DNA from: Parvicella tangerina
GTDB taxonomy: Bacteria; Bacteroidota; Bacteroidia; Flavobacteriales_D; Parvicellaceae
NCBI RefSeq assembly: GCF_907165195.1
Contig: NZ_OU015584.1
Span: 620,001-684,000, forward strand
DNA: 64,000 nucleotides
Reading direction: 5' to 3'
The translations under genes and the position numbers were made by a program. Positions within the stretch are counted from its first letter, which is position 1. Each line of letters begins with the position of its first letter. Shown here piece after piece: positions 35,201 through 41,107 of this stretch. The notes below the pieces were generated by a model, which made no database searches, was not told the DNA's origin, and saw only the letters and a list, made by a program, of their open reading frames with translations.

Positions 35201-37422
35201 GTGACGGTAACAATATAGGTTCCAGCAGCAACACCCGTATGGTTTTGTCCTGCTCCTAAACCTCCGTTCCACGAATAAGTGTAAGGTGCTGTACCTCCAG
35301 TAGCGTTATTTGCAGTTACAGTTCCGTCTGTTAACCCAGAACAAGAAACATCCGTTGCCGTTGCCGTTATTGCTAATACTGGTGGTTCATTAATTGTGCC
35401 AGCCCCTGTAACTTGACAACCATTAATATCCGTTACCGTAACATTGTAGGGTCCAGGACAAAGGTTGGTCAGCGTAGCTCCTGTTCCTGCAGCTCCCCAA
35501 TTATAGTTATAACCAGAGGTTCCTGCACCGACAGCGGTGATTGATCCATCACAGTTACCATTACAACTAACATCTGTTGGAGTTACAGTTACTGTAGGAT
35601 CAGGATTAATGGTTACTGGGATTGTAATGTCATCTGTACAACCATTAGCAGTTGTGGTTAGTGTAATATTGTGTGTCCCTGCAGCTCCGTAGGAAACAGT
35701 CGTAGGAGATCCCGTAGCAGTTGTTGGAGTTCCACTTGGCATTGACCAAGAATAAGTTCCAGCTGTCCCTGTATTAGTGAGTGTTAATGAGTTTGTAGAT
35801 AAACACTGACTTCCTGTGATAGAAAAGTTGGGGTTGGGGAGTGGTGTAACAGTTACGGTTGAAGTTTCCGTGTCGTTTGGACACCCCGTTGTAGAGCCAG
35901 TAACCGTATACACGGTTGTTGAAGTAGGGCTAGCAATAACAGAGGTCCCTGAAGTTGCACTTAGCCCTGTTGCTGGAGACCACGTATACGTAGACATGCC
36001 AGATGCAGTTAAGGTGACGTTATCACCTTCACATATCGTTCCGCTATTAACAGAAACGGTAGGTGCAGGGGCTACATTCACCGTCACATAACCTATAAGA
36101 TCACAACCAGAAGCATTGTCTCCTGTAATAGTATAAGTTGTAGTGGTTGTCGGATTGGCTGTAACGGTTGCCCCAGTAGTAGCACTCAATCCAGTTGCTG
36201 GAGACCAGGTATAATTTGATCCACCAGCAGCAGTTAAAGTTGCGTTACTTCCGCTACAGATGTCGACTGTAATATTAGATCCAGGACCAACACTGCCAGA
36301 CAAAGCACTTGAGCCAGTCATTGAAAGATTTCCTCCTGTATTTACAGTAACTGTAACGTCATCATCAGTAGCATTGGGACATAATGTATTCCCAGTTGAT
36401 GAAGTTACTGTGTAGGTTGTTGTGGTGGTTGGTGTAGCAGTTACTGTTGCTCCTGATCCAGAAGATAATGTCCCAGTGGGTGTCCATGCGTATGTGCCAT
36501 TTCCTCCAGTTGCAGTTAAGTTTGTAGACTCTCCTAGACAAATGGATACGTCTGGTCCAGCATCAACAGGTATTTGCACACCATTTCCAGCAACAATTGT
36601 ATAGTCACAAACATCTCCACCCCAACCATCGATCATGATATAATAGGTATCACCAGGTGTTAATCCATTTGCGGTTAGCGTTGCATCGACCATATTACCT
36701 GGGTTCCAATCTAAGTATTCAACAACCGCTCCTGCGCAGTTAGTCGCGCTAAACACCAAAAGTTGAATTCCATCACCCCAAGAACAGTTAGATACCGTTA
36801 CATCAAAAGTCATTGATGTTCCTGACGCAACAAAAGAGATAAAAGAGTTATTCTCAATTGATCCAGAAAAGGTCCCATCCAAGTTTGACCATGAGTTGTC
36901 TGTGTAGGAACTACTCGTATTACCGCAATAAGCACTAAGATCACATATTGGTGTGGCCGTAGCACAACTGTTTCCTGCTGCAGGATTTGAACCACATCCT
37001 GGAGGTGGTGGAGGTGGAACATACGTGTTTGTAGTAAGCGTTGTAGTACAACACCCAGTTGCTGTTCCGCACCCAGAGTTTGTGTTGTAGTTAGCATAGA
37101 AAGTTCCACTCGAACTGGGGGTAAAAGTTAATGGAGAGTTCCCTTGAGCAACGAGTGTTCCCCCGTTTGAACCACTGTAAATCGTAATCCAACCACCGCA
37201 ACTATTAGAAACGGTATAAGTGCTTCCATCTGATATGCTATATAAGGGACTGTATTCAGTTTGATAATTACAAGTACTGATGGTGACCGAAGTGCCGTTA
37301 GTAGTGCTAGCAGTAGCCGACCCCCACGAGGATGTGTTTTGGCACTGAGCCAAATAATTGTTGCTCAAACTAACAAGAAATATCAATGTCACTATCGAAA
37401 CGAATATTTTGTTTTTTTTCAT
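26233..37422 (-). CDS. Giant SprB-repeat adhesin with T9SS type B sorting domain
   Basis: 3729 aa from the ATG at 37422, which gives a signal peptide (MKKNKIFVSIVTLIFLVSLSNNYLAQ); longer in-frame readings overlap the upstream gene. After an N-terminal Cys-rich region and a CDYTIVAG-type beta domain come four Ig-like modules (ICLGESTNLTATGG, ICEGDNVTLTASG), then about 34 SprB repeats (xDVSCNGxxDG...GGTxPYxYxW...AGTYxVTVTDxNGC...INEP), two Ig-like and two PKD modules (DYDWDFGDGF-type), and a C-terminal type B sorting domain beginning TPNAFSPNGDGENDTF and ending VTLVK. SprB of Flavobacterium johnsoniae is a mobile gliding adhesin secreted by the T9SS; the same role here is inference. Last gene of the sigma-factor operon. 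Confidence 0.93.
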   Translation of the reverse strand: MKKNKIFVSIVTLIFLVSLSNNYLAQCQNTSSWGSATASTTNGTSVTISTCNYQTEYSPLYSISDGSTYTVSNSCGGWITIYSGSNGGTLVAQGNSPLTFTPSSSGTFYANYNTNSGCGTATGCCTTTLTTNTYVPPPPPPGCGSNPAAGNSCATATPICDLSAYCGNTSSSYTDNSWSNLDGTFSGSIENNSFISFVASGTSMTFDVTVSNCSWGDGIQLLVFSATNCAGAVVEYLDWNPGNMVDATLTANGLTPGDTYYIMIDGWGGDVCDYTIVAGNGVQIPVDAGPDVSICLGESTNLTATGGNGTYAWTPTGTLSSGSGATVTATPTTTTTYTVTSSTGNTLCPNATDDDVTVTVNTGGNLSMTGSSALSGSVGPGSNITVDICSGSNATLTAAGGSNYTWSPATGLSATTGATVTANPTTTTTYTITGDNASGCDLIGYVTVNVAPAPTVSVNSGTICEGDNVTLTASGMSTYTWSPATGLSATSGTSVIASPTSTTVYTVTGSTTGCPNDTETSTVTVTPLPNPNFSITGSQCLSTNSLTLTNTGTAGTYSWSMPSGTPTTATGSPTTVSYGAAGTHNITLTTTANGCTDDITIPVTINPDPTVTVTPTDVSCNGNCDGSITAVGAGTSGYNYNWGAAGTGATLTNLCPGPYNVTVTDINGCQVTGAGTINEPPVLAITATATDVSCSGLTDGTVTANNATGGTAPYTYSWNGGLGAGQNHTGVAAGTYIVTVTDAENCTATATVTINEPPAINVTASSTDASCGGSDGTLSVTNITGGSGNYVSTVWTDASSNPVTDPNAVSAGSYTVTVTDDQSCTGTATVSVGNLAGPVVSLVAQTNASCSMVDDGTADISVSGGAGSPTFNWSPAPGSGQNTSSVSGLTGGTTYTVTVDDAGCTDVLSVTIGTDPDPTASTVLDSDVLCPGDCNGQATATMTGGTGPFSYAWDNSETTQQATSLCFGTSNVTITDASGCTASASVSVSAPNPLSVTIVGTDASCNGGSNGSADVTITDGTAPYTTSWTHGPTSEDLNGVLSAGTYTLDVTDNNGCTVSESVTIGEPSAISITPSATDALCNGSNDGEVDATATGGTGALTFEWFDGGTSIGTTANVAGLPAGTYDVVVTDANSCSETSSINVNEPTAINLTPSSVNSNCGQPDGEVSVTATGGTLTSGYTYAWVDASSNPAGSSATVSNLLAGTYTVTVTDNNGCSESTTATISDAGAPTLSETHVNAFCNGSFDGSIDISTTGGSAPFTYGWTGPNGFSSTMQDINLLEAGQYDVTATDNVGCVATLSITINEPALVTVSPTSIDATCAGGSTGAVDATATGGTGALTFEWFDDGLLSNSIGTGSSQTGLSAGTYYVEVTDVNGCSSDGSVVVSEPAAIVVTTSAVDANCGLSDGVVSVSTTTGGSGNYISETWVDNGGNPVADINAVPSGSYTVTITDDEGCTGTAVQGVSDQVGPTLNLISAASASCADYCDGTALIEAVGGTPTYVYTWNPAPLTGQGTPSVTGLCAGDYNVSVSDDNNCTDNIVVTILEPTPLVATMTSNSDVTINGASDGTATASASGGTPAYSYQWYNSCPPGTVLGQNSSGATGLSAGDYSVIVEDSKGCLDTVCTTINEPTSLTIVETITDAVCFNGTGGEITIAVSGGVPGYTYEWFDASTSTALGQNGITATNLTAGDYYVVVTDQNGATQTSSTYTVNEPTQLTLTTSVTSDYNGSDISCFGACDGTANVTVTGGTTPYSYAWDAAAGSQTTAGVTGLCDGTFTVSVTDNNGCTSTETITLVEPTQVVNAPTQTDASCNGVCDGIANTAPSGGTGAYAYQWNDPALSTTSSISNLCAGTYEATITDANGCSVIQSYTITEPTALVLGETTNGSNCNQDDGDATVTIVSGDAPFTYQWDANAGSQTTANATSLFAGCYDVDVTDGNGCIETLNICVQDLGAPTVTILTQTDVSCNGGNDGFAQIQVTDGTAPYTYNWEDCSGNPIGQTTASALNLSAGCYSGAMVDAVGCQASVSVTIDEPTALNASITASTDVTCFGFTDGTATVTAGGGTAPYTYLWSDGANQTTATATGLAPGTYQVTVTDNNNCTVTASATIGEPDEIQLSTSTVNAFCGTGTGSASVSVTAAGVSPFSYNWTPTSQATDVATGLTPGLYDVTVTDADGCIQTAQATVGDIPPGTATIGTITDVLCNGGADGTIDVSMSGTGTAPYTYQWYNATSGTALTGQTAIQAAGLPAGDYYVEVTDANGCLSTSNTGTIAEPTSVQVNVVVTDALCFASCDGTAEAVAVGGTQPYSYSWNDPLNQTSVAAGSLCVGTYDVVVTDDNGCTGTASGAIAEPTAITIDSTVTNANCQQADGTACVTPSGGTGSFNYLWPDGSTNSCAANLVASTYVVTVTDANNCQEQISVEVSDLGGPVADITAFTYVSCNGFTDGQATVDMTAGNGTSFTVLWDANAGSQTTPTASNLGAGTYGVTITDDLGCNASTSVTITEPDVLAYNINTNDASCFGYCDGDADITIIGGTTPYSINWLDATNNSLGTSSTVNGLCAGNYGINVSDANGCTFTDNIAILQPMQVTGIINGTNITCFNACDGQAEAFGDVGNAPFSFQWDASTGNQTGSLASNLCPGTYTVTITDDDGCFATESVTLTEPTELTSTIDQTGNISCNGFCDGFIQGSAVGGTAPYNYSWTSGVSTTSLATNLCAGPYTMTVTDGNGCSSSSSVSLTEPTALSASTSTTDLSCYQSCDGSANVSASGGTGPYSFQWDNSTFATTAAFSNECAGTYTVQITDDNGCQLSETVVINQPTDINLSANITNSNCGQDNGQICANVNGGTAPYTYQWNDPNTQTGACALSLFAGCYTFTVTDGNACVKDTVLCINDIAGPTVTPILAVDVTCFGAGNGSVEFTSSGGSGTLTNEIIDGSGTSVLTGATTATNLDGDCYTLITTDAAGCVASDVLCVAEPNSLNAAVIQSTDATCNTYCDGTALAAANGGVTPYSYSWNSGAAPTQNSNSGLCAGTFTVTVTDANNCNAQASVTITEPDALSMVESITDVTCFTGTDGAISVNTTGGTPFYVYSWTNSASTSSSASGLGAGSYTLDLTDANGCIASETYVVTEPTQIVPVFATFDHPTCEQCNGEASVSATGGTGAYTYAWSNGNNPTSSMNDGMCPGLQEVTVTDANGCAMTIDQTMINQASPQIDSIIFTGPSCNGLSNGSASVYPSGIFDASAMDYLWDASSNNQQTQTAVALSDGIYCVTVTDPNGCTASSCVDVIEPTPLIAVPDGSTTICYGEDTQIWASGQGGTAPYNIQWVPAGFTGQGPILVNPTTSTDYCFRVEDDNGCLSSQECISINVREPLALDVTPSTSICDGDSFDITALGTGGVPADYTFSWQDEFNNAVTATTVNDLSTASVSPTTPTWYYVTLSDGCSIDAVDSTQISINALPVAFLSAVDSSGCEPFNAQFIANSDIGVTYEYDINCDGVYESSGTNTSYSYTFDDAGSYDVCLNVISAEGCSTQVSNSDFIEVFPVPNAEFTADPSSTTILTPEITFIDNSTGGYQYDWDFGDGFLMTGDPQTEYNGEENTTGLITLPTHVFNDTGYYDVTLLVTSSYGCTSEYTETIFIEGDYTFYTPNAFSPNGDGENDTFRPIGIGIDEDNYEFYIFNRWGQLIYEGYDPYDEWDGTYNNVMSQTDVYVWVVKTRNIDGEVKEYRGHVTLVK
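33387..33429 (-). repeat. 43-nt exact repeat, copy 1 (within SprB array)
   Basis: Identical over 43 nt to 34104-34146, in the same frame and encoding the same piece of SprB modules 10 and 7 (ATGGTGALTFEWFD). The copies are 717 nt (239 codons, three modules) apart, while the surrounding repeats have drifted at the DNA level. Confidence 0.85.
34104..34146 (-). repeat. 43-nt exact repeat, copy 2 (within SprB array)
   Basis: Second copy of the tract at 33387-33429, in SprB module 7. Identity at synonymous positions suggests a recent duplication or gene conversion inside the array. Confidence 0.85.
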
Positions 37423-37459
37423 AGTTAAATGATGTTCTAAAATGTGGTAATTGGTAAGG

Positions 37460-37801
37460 TTAGTCAATTGTTTTGGTTGCCATGACTGAGTAGCCATTAT
37501 CGTTGAAGAACATTTCAACGTCTTTAATAGGGCTTGACGTTTCGTTTCCTTCGATTAGGAATGTTACTGCTTTTCCCTCAGTTTTTGTTGAGATAACAGT
37601 AAAGCCAAATTGATCCTTTAGTAGCTTTGAGGCTTTGTTGGTGAAGTAACTCCCTCCTTCATCATTATCTTTTAACTCAACCGTTACTTCGTATTTGAGC
37701 GTTGAAACCTGGCTTGATAAATGAATTTTAAGTAAAGAAACAGAGAAAGCACCTCCTGAAACGAGCAGTGCCAGCAAAGTCATTAGAATATGTTTTTTCA
37801 T
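37460..37801 (-). CDS. Small secreted or membrane-anchored protein, unknown
   Basis: 113 aa with an N-terminal hydrophobic segment (residues 5-26) that acts as a signal peptide or anchor. The rest reads as strand-helix-strand-strand-helix-strand (KYEVTVELK, NKASKLLKDQFG, FTVISTKTE, AVTFLIEG, PIKDVEMFFNDNG, YSVMATK), a ferredoxin-like pattern similar to heavy-metal-associated domains but with no CxxC, so metal binding is not supported. It lies 13 nt after the PKD/sorting-domain gene and 37 nt before the giant adhesin gene, so it is very probably part of the same operon. Confidence 0.75.
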   Translation of the reverse strand: MKKHILMTLLALLVSGGAFSVSLLKIHLSSQVSTLKYEVTVELKDNDEGGSYFTNKASKLLKDQFGFTVISTKTEGKAVTFLIEGNETSSPIKDVEMFFNDNGYSVMATKTID

Positions 37802-37814
37802 ATCTATCAGTAGT

Positions 37815-39134
37815 TTATTTTAGAAGTAAAACAGCACCTTTGTATTGTTCAGATTTTCCTTCTGAATTAACAAGTGACACTACCCAAATATAAGTGCCTT
37901 CCGAACAATTCTCACCGTTTTGTTGATTTCTTCCGTCCCATTGTTGATTAATATTTTTCGATTCGAAAATTAACCCGTGACTCTGGCTGTAAATTGTCAT
38001 GGTAAACTCAGTGTCCATTGTTTTAAGTGCCTCAGGAATAAAGAAATCGTTGATGCCATCTCCATTAGGAGTGAATGAATTTGGAGCCAGCAAGTTGTAA
38101 TCTTCTTTGATCGTAACCTTTTTGGTGGTTTTTGAAGAGCATCCGTTTAGATTTGTGCTGCTCAATGATATGTTGTAATAGCCTTTTTTCTTGAAGTTTT
38201 TGATTGGACTTATTTCTTCAGAAGATGTTCCATCTGCAAAATCCCAATGATAATTCGCTAATGGTTCTAAGCTCGATAATCTAATGCTGGGTATAACTTC
38301 GTTGTCCAGATAGTCAACTTCGAAAGTTGTGTTAGGAGCTTCTAAAACATCGATCACGATCTCTTTTGACTTTGAAAGTACGCTTCTGTCTTTTGAAGAA
38401 GTAACAATCAACGATACAAAGTATTTACCAGAAGCATTGTATTGATGTGAAATTACGCGTTCATTACTGTATGTTCCATCTCCTAAATTCCAAGCATAAA
38501 TTACATCAGGCTGCTCAATGGTTTCTAGCGAAACTTCCTCACCTGGACAAACCTCAACATTTCCTGCTAATATCACAGCGCTTGGAACGGCAACTTCTAT
38601 GGGTTTATCATTTTGAGTGTTCAGCTTTTTATCAGAATTAATTTCAGTTAATTGATTGTCTTCGTTAGCAGTATTGTCCGAAGAAGAGTTAGAAGAATTT
38701 GAGTTGAAATCTTGTTCGATGTTTTGGTTTGATGAGATTTCGTTGTCAACTTTTTCCTTCGAAGGAGTCTTTGTAGGCGTTTTGAAGGTGTCGTCCTTAT
38801 CAGTTTGAGTAGGTTCGTGGAACCTATTTTCTTCAACCGAAGTAATCACTTTTTTCTCTAAGTCATCCGTAGAATTAACCTCTTCAGCAACATTCTGCGC
38901 TTTGAAAGCGGTTGCTATACTAGATGAATTGTGTGAAAGCCATACTATAGATCCTACCGTTATTACAGCAATAGCTGCTGCGCCACCCAGCCACTTAAGA
39001 GTTGATCCATTAGCTCCAGGGGTCTTAGTTTGGGTTAGTTTGTGTTCAAATGAGGACCAGTCAGCTTCAGTAAAATCATACTGCTGCTGATTTAGCTTGT
39101 CCTTAATTATGTCGTCTAAAAAGTCATTTTTCAT
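37815..39134 (-). CDS. Membrane-anchored PKD protein with T9SS type B C-terminal domain
   Basis: 439 aa. The N-terminal 40 residues are cytoplasmic-looking (MKNDFLDDIIKDKL, FTEADWSSFEHKL), as in Bacteroidota proteins encoded next to ECF sigma factors. A single membrane helix follows (about 46-66, AAAIAVITVGSIVWL), then a Ser/Asn/Glu-rich linker (about 85-170), two PKD-like modules (AWNLGDGTYSN and YHWDFADGTSSE) and a C-terminal sorting-type domain starting LAPNSFTPNGDGINDFF. It overlaps the sigma gene by 4 nt. The position and N-terminus suggest an anti-sigma or sensor role; the sorting-type domain without a cleavable signal peptide is odd. Confidence 0.85.
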   Translation of the reverse strand: MKNDFLDDIIKDKLNQQQYDFTEADWSSFEHKLTQTKTPGANGSTLKWLGGAAAIAVITVGSIVWLSHNSSSIATAFKAQNVAEEVNSTDDLEKKVITSVEENRFHEPTQTDKDDTFKTPTKTPSKEKVDNEISSNQNIEQDFNSNSSNSSSDNTANEDNQLTEINSDKKLNTQNDKPIEVAVPSAVILAGNVEVCPGEEVSLETIEQPDVIYAWNLGDGTYSNERVISHQYNASGKYFVSLIVTSSKDRSVLSKSKEIVIDVLEAPNTTFEVDYLDNEVIPSIRLSSLEPLANYHWDFADGTSSEEISPIKNFKKKGYYNISLSSTNLNGCSSKTTKKVTIKEDYNLLAPNSFTPNGDGINDFFIPEALKTMDTEFTMTIYSQSHGLIFESKNINQQWDGRNQQNGENCSEGTYIWVVSLVNSEGKSEQYKGAVLLLK

Positions 39135-39700
39135 TGACCTGAAATTTTTTTCTCTAAAATTGTTTTAATTCTTGCTCGAGCCTTGGATAAATTAGATTTT
39201 GATGTGCCCACGGAAATATCAAGTTCATCTGCAATTTCCTGATGGGTCAATCCGTCCATAACATAGAGATTGAATACGGTTCTGTACATAGGAGAGAGCT
39301 CTTGCATGGCATCTACTACATCGCCTACTTTTAATCCTTTGTATGCAGCTTCCTCCGTGCCTTGACTTTCGTAATAGCCGGATTTAGGTTGGTACACACT
39401 GGTGTCATCAGTCAGAAGTTCGTTCTTTCGTTTTCTGATCGCATCAATCGCAGTATTTACAATGATTCTTCGCACCCAGCCTTCAAAGGAGCCGTTGTCA
39501 TCATATAATCCAATTTTTTCAAAGACCTTTATGAAACCATCTTGTAAAATATCAGTGGCATCTTGTCTGTCCTGAGCGTAGCGCATACAAACACCAAGCA
39601 TAGGACTGAACAGCATCTCGTAAACTTTTTTCTGACATTTTTTGTCATTTTGTTTACATCCCTTTATCCACAGATCTAACTCTTCTTGAGTTGGTTTCAT
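39131..39700 (-). CDS. ECF RNA polymerase sigma factor
   Basis: 189 aa sigma-70 family protein with region 2 (YEMLFSPMLGVCMRYAQDRQDATDILQDGFIKVFEKI, then FEGWVRRIIVNTAIDAIRKRK) and region 4 (LSPMYRTVFNLYVMDGLTHQEIADELDISVGTSKSNLSKARARI, a helix-turn-helix). It heads a probable operon with the PKD/sorting protein, the 113-aa protein and the giant adhesin. The family directs core polymerase to a small regulon; autoregulation of this operon is plausible but not shown. No TAnnTTTG element is visible upstream, which would fit an alternative promoter. Confidence 0.95.
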   Translation of the reverse strand: MKPTQEELDLWIKGCKQNDKKCQKKVYEMLFSPMLGVCMRYAQDRQDATDILQDGFIKVFEKIGLYDDNGSFEGWVRRIIVNTAIDAIRKRKNELLTDDTSVYQPKSGYYESQGTEEAAYKGLKVGDVVDAMQELSPMYRTVFNLYVMDGLTHQEIADELDISVGTSKSNLSKARARIKTILEKKISGQ

Positions 39701-39794
39701 CGTTCAAGTGATAATCTAACGAGGTAGAATTTAATGGTTGCCTCTTGTGATAGAAAAAAATAAATAAATTAATCTGCTAAGCCGTGAGAATTTT

Positions 39795-39802
39795 TAACTT
39801 CG
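39795..39802 (+). promoter_or_regulatory. Possible variant -7 element (mdh)
   Basis: TAACTTCG, one base from the TAnnTTTG consensus and identical to the sequence upstream of comEC, 44 nt before the mdh ATG. The 146-nt divergent gap between the sigma-factor gene and mdh shows nothing else I can support. Confidence 0.25.
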
Positions 39803-39846
39803 TAGGCAAATCAGATTCTTAATCAAAACTAAAAAAATAATTTAAA

Positions 39847-40767
39847 ATGAAAGTAACAGTAGTTGGAGCTGGTGCGGTAGGTGCAAGTTGTGCAGAGTAT
39901 ATCGCTATGAAGAATTTTGCTTCGGAAGTCGTGCTAGTTGATATCAAAGAAGGTTATGCAGAAGGAAAAGCTATGGATCTTATGCAGTGTGCTTCTCTAA
40001 ACGGGTTTGACACGAAAATAACTGGGAGCACAAGTGATTATAGTAAAACTGCAGGAAGTGATATTGCAGTGATCACAAGTGGAATTCCAAGAAAACCAGG
40101 AATGACTCGTGAGGAGCTTATTGGTATTAATGCTGGCATCGTAAAGTCGGTTTCTGAGAGCTTGTTAAAAGAGTCTCCTAATGTGATTATCATTGTGGTT
40201 AGCAACCCAATGGATACGATGACTTATCTTGTCCACAAAACTACAGGTTTGCCTATGAATAGAATCATTGGAATGGGAGGTGCATTGGATAGTGCTAGAT
40301 TTAGATATAGACTAAGTGAAGCGATGGATTGTCCAGCTTCTGATGTTAAAGGTATGGTGATCGCGGCTCATAGCGATAAAGGGATGTTACCATTAACTAG
40401 GTTGGCAGTTAGAAATGGAGTTCCGGCTTCAAAATTCATTAGCGAAGATCGTTTAAATCAGGTAGCAGAAGACACTAAAGTAGGAGGCGCTACTTTGACA
40501 GGTTTACTTGGTACTTCTGCTTGGTATGCTCCAGGTGCTGCGGTTTCAACAATTGTTCAGGCTATTGCATGTGATCAAAAGAAAATGATTCCTTGTTCTA
40601 CAATGTTAAGTGGTCAATATGGGGAGAGCGATATTTGTATGGGTGTTCCTGTTATCCTTGGAAGAAATGGTATTGAGAAGATTGTAGAAATAGATCTGAA
40701 TGAAGCAGAGAAAGCAAAGTTTGCAGAAAGTGCTGAGGCAGTTCGAAAAGTAAACGCTACTCTTTAA
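39847..40767 (+). CDS. mdh: Malate dehydrogenase
   Basis: 306 aa NAD-dependent enzyme of the LDH-like MDH family, catalysing malate to oxaloacetate in the TCA cycle. Rossmann GAGAVGASCAEY at residues 7-18, substrate-loop IPRKPGMTREEL (two arginines; Arg at the 102-equivalent selects dicarboxylates), VSNPMDTMTYL, then the catalytic-His region as IAAHSDKGMLPL, the HSDxGM variant seen in Bacteroidota. Monocistronic, with a strong terminator 22 nt after the stop. Confidence 0.96.
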   Translation: MKVTVVGAGAVGASCAEYIAMKNFASEVVLVDIKEGYAEGKAMDLMQCASLNGFDTKITGSTSDYSKTAGSDIAVITSGIPRKPGMTREELIGINAGIVKSVSESLLKESPNVIIIVVSNPMDTMTYLVHKTTGLPMNRIIGMGGALDSARFRYRLSEAMDCPASDVKGMVIAAHSDKGMLPLTRLAVRNGVPASKFISEDRLNQVAEDTKVGGATLTGLLGTSAWYAPGAAVSTIVQAIACDQKKMIPCSTMLSGQYGESDICMGVPVILGRNGIEKIVEIDLNEAEKAKFAESAEAVRKVNATL

Positions 40768-40789
40768 TAGAATAGAAGTAGATACTTTG

Positions 40790-40821
40790 AGGTCGTTCCG
40801 TGTTCGGGATGACCTTTTTTT
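40790..40821 (+). terminator. Rho-independent terminator of mdh
   Basis: An 11-bp hairpin with two G-T/T-G wobbles (AGGTCGTTCCG / TCGGGATGACCT, loop TGT/TGTT) is followed by seven T. The T tract runs into the -7 element of the downstream tatA-like gene. Confidence 0.88.
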
Positions 40822-40822
40822 G

Positions 40823-40830
40823 TACTTTTG
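40823..40830 (+). promoter_or_regulatory. -7 element 6 nt before ATG (tatA-like gene)
   Basis: TACTTTTG, an exact TAnnTTTG match, followed by TACCTC and the ATG at 40837. A TTCG 16 nt upstream lies in the mdh terminator loop/stem, so the promoter would overlap the terminator completely. Spacing predicts a leaderless transcript. Confidence 0.5.
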
Positions 40831-40836
40831 TACCTC

Positions 40837-41100
40837 ATGAGTTTACTTTTCTTAAATAGTATTTCTGGTGGTGAAATCCTGGTGATCCTACTGATTATTC
40901 TAATGGTCTTTGGTGCGGATAGTATTCCGAGTATAGCCAGAAATTTGGGGAGAGGAATTCGTCAGATCAAAGATGCAACGCAGGAGATTCAAAGAGATAT
41001 TGCGAATTCTGCAAATAACTCTACTAAAGGGTTAAAGGAGATGAAGGATGATGTGGAGAAAATTGTAGAGGGTAAGGAGTTCAAAAACGAGAATAAATAA
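40837..41100 (+). CDS. tatA: TatA/TatB-family Sec-independent translocase component
   Basis: 87 aa from the ATG at 40837 (an in-frame TTG at 40828 is part of the promoter). One membrane helix (GGEILVILLIILMVFGADSI), then PSIARNLGRGIRQIKDATQEIQRDI as the amphipathic helix and a charged tail, matching TatA/TatE. In this family the protein oligomerises to form the pore for folded twin-arginine substrates; in Bacteroidota TatA and TatB cannot always be told apart. No tatC is in the window. Followed 7 nt later by the exchanger gene. Confidence 0.85.
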   Translation: MSLLFLNSISGGEILVILLIILMVFGADSIPSIARNLGRGIRQIKDATQEIQRDIANSANNSTKGLKEMKDDVEKIVEGKEFKNENK

Positions 41101-41107
41101 CTGGGTC

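Larger units (their letters stand above)
27555..35610 (-). repeat. About 34 tandem SprB repeats (about 79 aa each)
   Basis: Counted by eye from the translation: 34 modules of 74-86 residues occupy about 8.05 kb. Each starts after an EPT/EPS-like junction, has a conserved Cys followed by a DG, then GGTxPYxYxW, an AGTYxVTVTD core and a second conserved Cys. Modules 3, 8, 11, 17, 23 and 29 are a variant with (N/S)CGxxDG at the Cys and a junction ending in D-x-x-G-P instead of EP; 20 and 33 are partial matches. Confidence 0.8.

Noticed and set aside
37423-37518. In-frame N-terminal extension of the giant adhesin by 32 codons
   Set aside because: It overlaps the end of the 113-aa gene and places the signal peptide internally; the ATG at 37422 is directly before the signal peptide.
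39701-39846. Search for a tRNA or small RNA in the sigma/mdh gap
   Set aside because: No cloverleaf, stable hairpin or terminator was seen; the gap seems to hold only promoters.
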